Shown in pieces: positions 12,787 to 23,282 of a stretch of DNA of 64,000 nt. The position numbers and the translations under genes are program-made. Source of the DNA: Fistulifera solaris. Lineage: Eukaryota; Bacillariophyta; Bacillariophyceae; Naviculales; Stauroneidaceae. The number at the start of each line of letters is the position of its first letter. Position 1 is the stretch's first letter. The notes below the pieces were generated by a model. That model did no database searches. It saw nothing but the letters and a program-made list of their open reading frames with translations, and was not told the origin of the DNA. The stretch covers positions 496,001-560,000 of the forward strand of contig AP026138.1 in assembly GCA_030295235.1 (NCBI GenBank), in the 5' to 3' direction.

Positions 12787-13545
12787 TCATGGATTCAGTA
12801 ATTTCCGCTTGGAAACTTCCTTATTACCCATTGTTCGGCGCGACGGGATATCTCTTTGGATTAAGTGAGCTTCGATGGCATCCATTTCAGCCAGCTGACG
12901 CGCCTTATTCACCGCTCCAGCTGATGCCAAAGCATACATGGCCATGTCATTGTGTTCCAAAACCGACTTTTTTGCAAACTCTGATCTGCTCTCCTTGCTT
13001 AGGATGAAATGCTCTAGTCCTCTTGAGCTTATCTCGGAGAAATCGTCAAATGGGCCCACCCGTTTGGTCGCATCGGCGATGAGTATGGCTTCTTGGCGCA
13101 TGGCAATGAATTCTTCTTTTGAAAACCAAAGCGAGTTTTTATGCGATTGAGCAATATTTTCAACGAACTTTCCTTCTATTGATCCAAAAGAAACCGTTCG
13201 TTTTATTTGGTGAGCAGGGTCTCGGTGTCTGTCTCCACTGCGTAATTGTCCGTTTGACAAACAGCTGCGTGTGCGACACGGCAGACGTCGAGCAGGGGTA
13301 GGCTGAATCTTTTTGAGGTTCTCTCCTCGATTGGAGGCAATATATGCTTGCTGAAATCCATGTGGAATACGTGTACGTATAATAGGAGCGATAACATTCT
13401 TGGAGTAACTCTCTGTTGCCGATCGCCGAATGCTTTCCGTTCGTTTCAAAGTGCGCGTCCGGTCTTCAACGGTAGAATGGAGCAGTTTGTCGCCTTTGAT
13501 GCTTCCTTGAAGCGAACAAGGACAAGTGCTTTGCAACATTGTCAT
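12787..13545 (-). CDS. Conserved-looking diatom hypothetical protein
   Basis: About 250 residues from the Met at 13545; an upstream in-frame Met at 13635 would add 30 hydrophobic residues. After a basic, Ser/Arg-rich first half the sequence has TVSFGSIEG, then SLWFSKEEFIAMRQE, then SSRGLEHFILSKESR, and a helix-rich Ala/Gln C-terminus. The order VSF ... W(Y/F)sxxE ... RGLE is, from memory, one seen repeatedly in short diatom proteins of unknown function; I cannot name a family. No signal peptide or membrane helix is needed. It converges with the Cdc48 gene. Confidence 0.6.
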   Translation of the reverse strand: MTMLQSTCPCSLQGSIKGDKLLHSTVEDRTRTLKRTESIRRSATESYSKNVIAPIIRTRIPHGFQQAYIASNRGENLKKIQPTPARRLPCRTRSCLSNGQLRSGDRHRDPAHQIKRTVSFGSIEGKFVENIAQSHKNSLWFSKEEFIAMRQEAILIADATKRVGPFDDFSEISSRGLEHFILSKESRSEFAKKSVLEHNDMAMYALASAGAVNKARQLAEMDAIEAHLIQRDIPSRRTMGNKEVSKRKLLNP

Positions 13546-15753
13546 GTTTTTTGATGAAATCGAAGTGATATGTGCGATGATGATGATTCGAAGCACGGGT
13601 GTGAAGCTCCATACAAAATGGATTATCTGTTTCACTGTTACCGAAAAACCCGAGTTCGGGTTTTCATTATTGCCCTGGGGCTGTTCAAATTGTGAACTAA
13701 TAACTAATCACTAGTCACTAGTCACTAGAGACGCTTCGCTCCTGAAAATCCTTCATCCTTCCCCTGTTACTATGGATTTGGCAGAAATTGTGTATCAGCT
13801 GTGAGGCTGTGATGGACAGCTTGTTCTCTGGATATCCCTATGACCCTATGATCCTATGATAGTATGATAGTGTAAAATACATATAATGACTCAATCCTAA
13901 ATATTTATTCCTAACTTTCCTGAAATGCGGATGCTTTTTCGACATTTGACTGAATTTTCCACTGGGTTTTCTCTTTTGTCACAAATATCGTTTTTTCTTT
14001 CTTTCAGAAACTCCGATTTCTGAGTCATTGTACCACGGTTAGTAGTAAAGCGACAAGTGAAATGCATTTTATTGTCATCGGTCATCGACGTTTGACGTTT
14101 GGGCATATGGTCATTGGTCATTGGTCCAAGATACTTTTCAAGCTAGGGTATATACTGGATCTGCGTTCTTCTGGTTTTCCATGCGCCATTTGCCATTTTT
14201 TCAACGAAGGTGTGGAAAAAATGTTTCAAGTTACAAGTCCGTCTCATAGAGGCTCCTCTAGGACCTAGGAGGGCCAACGTGAATTTACACAATTTTTCCG
14301 CACCTTCCCAGGCGACTTTTGTTCTTGTGTTCTGCTGATCGTCGAGCGTCGAGCATCATGCATACTTTGCTGCTTCCTGGCAATACCAGTCATTTCCGAC
14401 ACCTGAATTATTTTTTTGCGTCCTAGCTTTTAGATTTGAACAGCTTCATTTGCTAAAGATTTTCACAACGCTGTTAACAGTTGGTCTTAGGCCAACGTCC
14501 AAGTTCAAGTTCAGCCGGGTACATAGTAGGCAGAATGGTCAGGAAAAGTCATACTGGAAGCAATCCTATCGATTCTTGAGAAGAAATCAACGTTCCATCC
14601 TCTTCCTCATCTGACTATGACAGCACACTGCTTTCTTGCCTCCTCTTGGTAAGCCCTTCTCACCTGTTTGACTCAATATTGGCAACAGCAAGCAGCTCGA
14701 TAGCAAAGACAGATTTTCTACTTTTATTTGTAGTACCTACATTGTCTTCACGCCCCCATATTACATGATTCGTAGTGTTTTTACATCTCTCCGACTTGGA
14801 GCTGATAAAATCAGTTTTACATCGGATTTTGTGTCCTCTAGGAGAACTTTGGCGCAGCCCAAAGAACGCATGATTGAATAAAAATTCATTTATGCTGCTC
14901 TCATTTGCCTGCCATCACCAAGATCTTTCAACATCAATGCAATTGTTTACTGTGAAATGAATAAGCCAAAAGGTTAGAATAAGATTAGTTTGCACATATG
15001 GCGGAGTCCACCTTCCATGAAACCGAGAGTCCTCAAAGGCAATTCTCTTCAACACCTTACGAGCTTGTTGTTTTGAGCTTACCATGCCACAGAGTAATGA
15101 GACCACATCACTTTCGTGTTCAACCTATTTCTATTATATTTATCTACTATTGTGCGAAAAAAGTGATGTAATCTGAGCTAAAATGATGATGTTTGATGAC
15201 TTTCATTACAACGTTGCCTACTTTTCTCGTGCTTTTGTGCGAAAAGAATTTGAATTTGGTGCTGAGTACCGTTTTCTTTATTCGTGAATAAATTGCAGTC
15301 ATGAGCTGAGATGTTAGTACTGAACCTGTGTACCATAGAATCGGTACGTGATTCGGAATGACGGTTACGGACGTTATTTTTGTTCCATGTTCGATTTCCC
15401 TCGTCACGTTCATTCAGTCTTATTTAGAGGAAAAATCTGGGTCCCAAAAATCGTCGGTACTGAAACGGTCGGTCAATTTTTCGTACTTTGACGCAGAAAG
15501 TACAAGCAATCCGGCACTGAAAGTTACTTAGGGAGCGTGAATGGATATTTCGCGCACTCCGTGCCAAAAGTGATCCGTTTCTCGCCTATCGTTTCCTAAT
15601 TTTCTCCTCCGTTGGTCGAAATACATCCGCCGTGCGCAAATGACAACGTCGTGAGAGTGTTTGTATTTTGCCCCTTCTATTCTTTCATTTCTTTGTGCGG
15701 TGAGTGGGCTCCGTGGTTGTAGAAAAAGAGATTGCTTGTTTTATCCTTTCAAC
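13546..15753. other. 2.2-kb gene-poor region with slippage-type micro-repeats
   Basis: No open frame here looks like a protein; the best (13897-14121, 15147-15413, minus strand) lack domains and codon bias. It holds short tandem duplications, for example repeated CACTAGT at 13713-13728, CCTATGA / TATGATAG variants at 13839-13872 and GGTCATT at 14107-14124. The right end holds the promoter of the GT90 gene. Confidence 0.4.
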
Positions 15754-17124
15754 ATGACGAAGAATCAATTATCACTCTCCGCTTTAATAACGATCCTTTG
15801 TGCCGGAGCAATCGATGCGGCGAATCAAGAATGGAAGAGGAACATTCCCGATCCTCCGATTGCTTCGATTCGAAAGAATCGCTTTCCTTCACCCGAAGAG
15901 CTTTTAAAAGTTTACATGTCCAACTGGTACGTTCCGCCGTGCGCGGGATTCTTCCGAGGACACGTTCATTACGAATATTACAACGATGATGATGAAAGTG
16001 AATGGCCTCGTTTGCGCGTCCAATCGACCGATCGAAATCGAACCATTTTGGAAATGTCGAGCCTCATTACACCCGACACGACCTTCTTTCTCGATACCGG
16101 AACGGTATTTGATTGTCTGTTGCCGGAACCGGAATCAAAATACAAGCATCGCGTGGAATTTCGTAAAAACATGAACATGTATTGCGTCGATGCGGCGACT
16201 TCGGTATTGACAACGATTCAACACGTCAATACCGAACAAAACTCCACGATTCCCACCATTGTACAGTTTGGGGATTTGAAGCATTCGCACATTTTTGGGA
16301 ATGTTACGATTCCTCACCTCAAAAAGTTTCGCTCGGCATCCCAGTCACCCGAGAGTCTCCGGCAGGTCGTCGAGGCGCAGTGTTACGGTGACGATCGTCC
16401 GGTGCTAGAAACCATCCATCAGTTGGATTACATGCAACCCATTGTTTGGAAATTAGCATCGCGTCGTCATTTTGGCAATCTCGAAAAGGTGCATCGGGAA
16501 GACACGGCGTGGGAACACAAGAAGGATATGGCGATTTGGCGCGGACAATTGACGGGATCGCGGGACGGTGGCTTTGATAAGGATTTACCCGCCGAAACCA
16601 ACTGTATGAGACTGAAACGCTGTCGGTTGGTCTACAAACACTCCAAGAGTCACCTCATTCATGCGCGCTTGACGTCGACACGGAAACGTCTGCCGGATGT
16701 CTTGAATGGAGTACCGTTGCTCGCGCCCGCGACGACGATTCGTCGATTGCTCGAATATAAAGGTATTATCATGTTGGAAGGAAATGATGTGGCGTCGGGC
16801 TTGAAATGGGCTTTATTGTCGCAATCGGTAGTTCTCATGCCGCCCCCGAAACATACCTCCTGGGCCATGGAGGAGCTTCTCGAACCATGGATTCACTACG
16901 TGCCCTTGAATGAGGATGCCACGGATGTGGAAGAAAAGATGCAGTGGGTGGTAGACAATGATGATATGGCACGAAGGATTGCCGAACGAGGATCGTTGTG
17001 GATGGAAGATTTAGTGTTTCATCCGGATGCTGCCGAAGAAGACCGATGGATTCAAGAAGAAATCATTCGGAGATATCGAAAGCACTTTGTACAGGGCATC
17101 GAGTTAACCAGTGCCGTCGAGTAA
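15754..17124 (+). CDS. GT90 / CAP10-like glycosyltransferase, secretory pathway
   Basis: 456 residues, single exon. The start at 15754 gives a signal peptide (MTKNQLSLSALITILCAGAI); an earlier in-frame start would bury it. The C-terminal half matches the CAP10/GT90 family, which includes protein O-glucosyl- and xylosyltransferases: AIWRGQLTGSRDGG, LLEYKGIIMLEGNDVASGLK, WALLSQSVVLMP, WIHYVPLNEDATDVEEK and AERGSLWMEDL. These correspond to the nucleotide-sugar-binding part of the family. The N-terminal half is more divergent but has Cys residues suited to the lumen. It should act in the ER or Golgi on glycoproteins or wall polysaccharide; donor and acceptor cannot be read from the sequence. The gene is unbroken. 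Confidence 0.88.
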   Translation: MTKNQLSLSALITILCAGAIDAANQEWKRNIPDPPIASIRKNRFPSPEELLKVYMSNWYVPPCAGFFRGHVHYEYYNDDDESEWPRLRVQSTDRNRTILEMSSLITPDTTFFLDTGTVFDCLLPEPESKYKHRVEFRKNMNMYCVDAATSVLTTIQHVNTEQNSTIPTIVQFGDLKHSHIFGNVTIPHLKKFRSASQSPESLRQVVEAQCYGDDRPVLETIHQLDYMQPIVWKLASRRHFGNLEKVHREDTAWEHKKDMAIWRGQLTGSRDGGFDKDLPAETNCMRLKRCRLVYKHSKSHLIHARLTSTRKRLPDVLNGVPLLAPATTIRRLLEYKGIIMLEGNDVASGLKWALLSQSVVLMPPPKHTSWAMEELLEPWIHYVPLNEDATDVEEKMQWVVDNDDMARRIAERGSLWMEDLVFHPDAAEEDRWIQEEIIRRYRKHFVQGIELTSAVE

Positions 17125-17536
17125 TCTACAAGTTACTCTATATCGACCTAATCTGCTATTCTTTTGCGATACAGTCATAAAACAAACCTACTTGAATATG
17201 AATACATTACATTCTTTATGAAAGCAGAATATAAAGTCAGTCTAAGATACAAGCTGTGTTATGCACTTTGTATTTAATGAAGAGTGTTGAGTGAAGACTT
17301 GGTCACCAATAACTTACTCGTGTCGACACGTGAGCCGAAGAAGCTTAATAAACCGCACCGACGCATGGCGGACAGCAAAACAAATAAACAGGACGGAGAG
17401 GGAGACCCGGAAAATCACGTACTCGAACACGAAAAAAAGGTCGGCAACCATGAGAAACATCAACTTGATTGTCGTTCCATTTTCACAAAGTGCTTTTATT
17501 ATATTGCTTTCTGGATCGAGTTGGCGGATACCTGTC
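17125..17536. other. Spacer between the GT90 and IspE genes
   Basis: Holds the 3' UTR of the GT90 gene and the promoter and leader of ispE. Open frames in the same frame as ispE extend upstream from 17291, but the signal peptide places the start at 17537. Confidence 0.4.
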
Positions 17537-18651
17537 ATGAGAATATCAGCTTTATCAATTTATTTCTTAATATCCCAGGTTGTAGCGGCCTTTACAGGTC
17601 CGCAACGCCACGTCTCGCACGTCGACCGACTCTTCTCCGCCGTTTCTCAGGAAACGGCAACGACCACCGCAAATCTTCACTCTCTGACGCTCTTTAGTCC
17701 TTGCAAAATCAATCTCTTTTTACGAATCATTCGTAAGCGACCGGATGGATACCATGATTTGGCGAGTCTTTTCCAAGCCATCGGATTCGGTGATACACTC
17801 GAGTTGTCTGTTTTGGGTGACGATGCTACCGAAGATGAGTTTACCTGCAATATGCCGGGTGTGCCGGTTGACTCGTCGAACTTGGTGTTGCGGGCCTTGG
17901 CTTTGATGCGAGAAAAGACACAAGTCGCGACCTATTTCAAGGCCAATTTGATCAAGCAAGTACCGGCGCAGGCGGGTTTGGGAGGAGGATCGGCAAATGC
18001 CGCTACGGCTTTGTGGGGCGCCAATCAACTCATGGGAGAGCCTGCTACATTAGAAGAGGTACGTTGATAGTGTCGAAATGCATGTGTTCGGTTGTGTCGC
18101 TCACAAAAGCAACGACGCAGATGGTGGAATGGTCCGGAGCCTTGGGCAGTGATATCACGTTTTTCTTGAGTCGGGGGACGGCTTACTGTACCGGGAGAGG
18201 AGAAGTCATGTCGTCCATTGACCCACCGTTGCCGTCCGGGACGCCCGTTTGTATTGTGAAACCCAATGTGGGACTCTCCACGCCGCAGGTATTTAAGGCC
18301 CTCGAATACGACAAATTGAGTACGGTGGATGCGGATCAGGTGTTACTGCCAACTTTCCTCAAAGGTATTGAAAAGGTACCGGATGAGATGTTTATCAATG
18401 ATTTGGAGTTTCCCGCTTTTAAGTGTTTGCCCGAGCTTAAGAAGCTGAAAGAAGAACTCTTGCAAGTGGAAGGATTTGAGCATGTAATGATGTCGGGCAG
18501 CGGCACGAGCATTTTCTGTTTAGGTGCACCCAAGGACAAAGTCGCTTTTGAAAACAAGTTTAAGAGTCGTGAAGATTTACAAGTCTTCTACTCGGAATTT
18601 ATCAGCAGATCAGAGGGACAGTGGTTCGAAGCTCCACGGTCTAGCACATAA
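17537..18651 (+). CDS. ispE: 4-diphosphocytidyl-2-C-methyl-D-erythritol kinase, plastid
   Basis: Phosphorylates CDP-methylerythritol in the plastid MEP pathway to isoprenoid precursors. Exon 1 is 17537-18058 (174 codons), the intron 18059-18120 (62 bp, GAG|GTACGT ... GACGCAG), and exon 2 18121-18651; 350 residues. GHMP-kinase motifs: PCKINLFLRIIRKRPDGYHD (substrate binding, Lys and Asp present), the ATP-binding PAQAGLGGGSANAA, and SGSGTSIFCLG near the end; GALGSDITFFL lies between. The start gives MRISALSIYFLISQVVAAF: a signal peptide ending in Ala-Ala-Phe, the signature for import into the stroma of a diatom plastid. The gene is intact, with no frame faults. Confidence 0.95.
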
Positions 18652-18714
18652 GAATAGCTATGAGCACTATGGAAATAAACTGTTCTTTAGTGGAGCTTAT
18701 GTTTGAGTTGTGAA

Positions 18715-21700
18715 TCACCGCAATACATTTACACTACGTTCGCCTAGGTTCGGCCGGAGAGTTTGGTTAGAGCTTCCTCCTTTCTTAATCGTATTGCGTT
18801 CCTGCGCAGCTGCTGCAAGGTCACGCCATTTTCGAGCTTGTACAGGGGTCTTCTGAAGTGGAGAAAGAGTTAGAAGGCCAGGAGTAGAGTGCACAGCCTG
18901 TTCGGTTGGTTTCACAGGAGCATTCTTTCGGAATGGGAGAGACGGCTGTTGCCATTTCAATATATTGGATGAATTGGTGCTAGCAATCGAGAAGCGGTTT
19001 TGCTTGATAGTTGAAACAGTGTCTCCAGTTGCAGATGACGCAACGCTTGCGCCCCCAGCGGACATACGATAGCTGGCGTACTGGCTGCCGAACCGTTTGC
19101 TACGATCTTGCCGGATGGTTGAGACTGTCTCGTCATCGACGGTTGATTCTTCAGAAAAATCTTGTTGGTAGTTTAACATGTTCTCAAAATCATCGGCATC
19201 ATCGTCGCTCAGACTCTCATCATCGTTGGAAGCCTCTATGTTCGCTTTGTGTGTCTTGAAAAGATCTCTCAGCGACTCTCCACCTGAAGAAACAACAGAG
19301 TAGTTATCCGCCAAAGGATTTGTGGTGAGGTTATCTCCGCTGTCAGACATAACTTCCAAGGAATGGTGACCTTCATGCCGGGTGGATGATGCCTTGGATG
19401 ATCCAGAGTTTGTTTCGGGCTTCTCATTTGATCCAACAAAGCTTCCGTTGATGAGAGTCGGAGAGCGTTCTGTATATTCACCGACTTGGACGGGTGGCTG
19501 GCGCCAAATACTACTGGCCGACTTATCCAGGATCTTCGACGAGTAGGACTGAGTGCTCTTGGTCTTGCTGGTCTTTTCTTCCATTTCCGCGATTCTGGCA
19601 GAGACAATGCTTCCCTTACTCCTCAACCCTAGCGCACGGGTCGTTTCGCTGATAGGGATCGCCTCAAAACTATTGTTTGAGACTCCTCCTGAAAATTTGG
19701 TCTTTGCCTCTTGGAAACGCAAAAGTGGAGAAGCGGTGGCGTGTGTAGAAGTCCGTCCGCTACGAAAAGGCGTGACACCGTTACCCAAGTCAGAATCATG
19801 CGCATATGCCCATCGCGATTGTAATGTTCGCTCTGGGATCTGGTGGCTCAAGTAAGCCACATGAGTAGATTCTTCGGGAATCGGAGCAATACTTTCGCGA
19901 ATCGATGAAATGCTGGGACGGTATGGTTCGAGACCGGTAGTGTCTGATAAGTCCGAAAGTTTGTGACGGATTGGTGGCAACTCAACGGATGATGGCTTCG
20001 GCATCGGTCCAGGTTCTACGTTCATGATGTCGGAAAAACGAACTCGCTTTTCACTTTGCTTCGAGGCAGCATCTGTCTCCGGATTTGAGACTTGACGGGA
20101 GGGATCGTCACTGGATCCCGTGACACAACAGAGAGCGTGCGGCCACGTGACCCCAGAGTGTTGATGGAGACGGCCCCATTCTCTGTCGGGTGCGGACGAA
20201 TTGCTTGGGCTTTACCAGTAACCTCTGTGCCATCAAGATAGCTCGGAGAGAATAGTAACGCAGCGTTGCCCAGCACTTGACTAGATAGCATGGGGATGCT
20301 CTCGACTGAAATGCAAGGACTAGGCTGTGTGCTGGACACTGGAACTCTTTCAGTAGAGCGCAAAACAGCACCGGGAGCTCGTACAACATCAGTCGTCAGC
20401 CCTTGCCTGATCGATTCCGCTTCACGGAGCTGAGCAAAGAAAGGGTAGGACTGTCGTAGCATATCGGCTGCAGTTGCACCTTTTGGTGCTCTCGTCATCG
20501 GTAACGGATCAGATTGTCTCTTCAGTTCTAATTGGAGATGATTCGCTTCGTCACCACCAGCCTCATTCAACATGACATTTTCCGCATTATTGAGTTCTGC
20601 AAGATTGCTCTCCTGCTTTGCTTCGGCATGGGAGGAAACCGAATTTTTCCAACCGGCAATTTGTAAAAGCGCAGGAAGTTGCAATGAGTCACGACCGATG
20701 AGAGAAGAACGACGCGACGTCTTCGAAGATGGACGAAGACTTGCTCGTCCCACAGAGGGCTCTGTCGTTGCTTTGTTCTTATCTTTCGCATAATGAGGAA
20801 GGGTACTTGGCTGAGCAGATCCTTCTGATTGCTTCGATAGTCTACGGTCATTTCCGTCAGGCAATTCAATACTTTCAGCATTTTTCCATGATTCACGGAC
20901 CATCTCCTTGGTCGTCGCTTGTGCAGTGCATACATTCTCAGATTCAACGGGTTGAAATGGTTCAGAAGGGACTGATGCTTCGTGAGAATTTTCTTTTGAA
21001 CTTGTCATGCTGATTTGAGTTTCTCCGCCGGTACGCAAAGGCACTGCTTCAGATGAAATGACAGTGTTTGACGTCTTTTGGCTGTCCAAGGAGTTCTTTT
21101 TGCAGCGGCAAAGTTGTACGCGCTGAGAGGCAAATTGACTGCATGAATGACGGTTCTGCGACTTCCCTGACTATCCATTGATTTCTTGGCTGGATTATCG
21201 TTCGCGCTTGAAATGGAAAAGTCAGACACTCTTGCAGCGGTTTCTTGACTTTTATAAGCTGTCGGAAGAGTTTGCTCCGTTCCTTGGCTCTCCATTGAAG
21301 CTCTTGTTACGGTGTACACGTGCGTTAGCTCCTCCTGCTCAATCTCGGATCCATTGTCAGTGAAAAGGCCGGTAGGCAAGGTTTTTGTTCGCTTCCGTAC
21401 AACTCGACGAGAGAATTCATATCGGAATAAAGACCAGACGAAACACGCGGACGATAGTCGTCATCCTCATCACGAGCGAAGAGAGCTGCGACGGGGCTGT
21501 TGAGCTCATCTACTGCGTCTTGTAGATGCATCTTCAGCAAAGCCGACGAGTCTGCCAGCAACGTGCTCTGTGTTAAATGGGTTGTTTCACTAGCTTCCGA
21601 CCGGCGTCCGTTACGAGAACTATCTTGCATACTTGAAGAGTCCGCATCATAAGAGGCACGAGACGATCCGATACTTTTCTTGAAACTCGTTTTGTCACCC

Positions 21701-22671
21701 GTAAACTTTTTTGCAAGCTTCTTGACCTCGGACTCATTCTTGGTTTGTTTCTCCTTGCTGTCTAAGCGGTACACCGAATGTAACCGTGCAACTGACTCCA
21801 TCTTGTTTCTTGCATGCAAGACATCATCGCTCTCCATGGATCCAGCGCTGCTATTCGTGCCCGCATTTGACTTTTCTAGCAAGACCGAATCATCCGTGTT
21901 GTTTCTGCGAATATCGTCAGAGGAATCGCCGCGGCTTTCTGGAGGAGACACAGTAGACGGGCCGTGGAATTGAAGATAAGGTTCCATGGACTTATCAATG
22001 TTGTGTTGACGTACGGCAGGGAAGTCGCTAAAGGCCGTGATCTTGGCATGTCGAGTGCTTGCACCAAAGTACTTTTCATTGACCGAAAGCCCCACGATCG
22101 GATCCAACTCGTCACCGGTTTCACTTAAACTGTCATTCAAAACTTGCTGATGATGTTTCTTCACGTTTTTACTGTAGGCAGGGTTTGATGCGCCAAGCGT
22201 CTGTGGGTTTTGAACGTGATTTATCACCTGCTCGGGATTGCAGCAGCCCATGGCCTCGATCTGCTTCTTTGCCTCGTGGCATTTGGCTGTCAAGCGACGC
22301 TTGTAGACCTTCCAGCGAGTAGAGCGAACTGGATGATGAGATGGACGGGGCTGTGCTTTTGAAGGCTGTTCGGGGAAGTAGAATCGATCGGGAGGATTCA
22401 GAACTTTGCCGGATTGACGTTTGCGCGCTGGAGTTTTCCCAACGACCTTGCTCGTTCGTCGAGTGCTGCTGACATAAATAGTTGGAGGTGCCACAACTTC
22501 TCCTGGTTTCAACCGATGACGAAACTGAGAAGGATTCGACACATCAGACACAGGTGATATTGGGTGAAATTGTTCGTTTTCGTCGTTGGACCACCCAGCC
22601 GGTGGCTTGATGTTCGGGGACCCAATCGCAGCTTCGCGCCGATCGACGGGCAGCGAGGCAGCTTGTCCCAT
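18715..22671 (-). CDS. Large disordered protein with N-myristoylation and PP1-docking motifs
   Basis: One continuous gene of about 1,318 residues, read as four frame segments joined at three one-base faults: T5 at 21382-21386, T5 at 21097-21101 and a spot between 20080 and 20105. In each case one extra base restores a single frame. It starts MGQAASLP, a consensus N-myristoylation site, suggesting membrane attachment. The rest is Ser/Thr/Asp/Glu-rich and disordered, with basic patches (KVYKRRLTAKCHEAKKQ). At about 20025-20050 it reads KRVRFSDIM, a good RVxF docking site for protein phosphatase 1, but only in the joined frame. No catalytic domain is seen. I infer a membrane-linked scaffold or regulator; no family is recognised. 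It converges with ispE. Confidence 0.65.
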
Positions 22672-23282
22672 GGATACGCTTTCCTTGTAATGGACACCTA
22701 TTCAGTTACAAACAGAACGAATGCTGGTGGTTTGCAATTTGCAATGCGCAATCGTTTTGTTTAGCGATGATTTTTTTTTGGAAAAATGTGTGACGAGTGA
22801 CGGCTTTCTTATTTGGCCGGTTCGCGGCACAGTCACTTCCCTAATAGAAAATTATATAGGTATACAAGTATGAATACAATTCAAAGTTTTCTGTCATAAT
22901 TAGTGTTTTTGTTATGCGCACCTTTGGAAAATACTTAAGCATTTATTTGTGACAGACGTTTTATATTTAAAAGTATACTTTCTTTTTTTTACCAGAGCCA
23001 GTGCGACATTCGAACCTCATTGCGCATTGCGCATCCACAAAATGGCGCCCCGACGACAGCAAGACGCCCCTATAGCTCTGCGGCGGCGCGGTTTCCCGCT
23101 CCAGCCTCCAGCATCCAGCAATCCATTCCTGCTACTGTATAGAGACGCCATTCTTCTCCTTGCCCTTATAATATCCTTTTGAACGCTGCGCTTCTTCGAA
23201 ACTTCATTCAAAAGGGAGCTATAGGCGATTGATAAAAGTTTCGAAGCGCCAGCACTGCAATTAGCGCGAACGGTCTTGCACA
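22672..23282. other. Divergent promoter region, disordered-protein gene and nucleoporin
   Basis: A 611-bp AT-rich spacer between two genes pointing away from each other. I see no RNA gene or repeat in it. Confidence 0.4.

Noticed and set aside
15147-15413. 88-codon frame, minus strand
   Set aside because: Composition is like translated AT-rich spacer; no start context or domain.
22960-23060. Possible tRNA (TTCGAA-like word near 23010)
   Set aside because: No matching acceptor stem, A box or anticodon arm can be folded around it.
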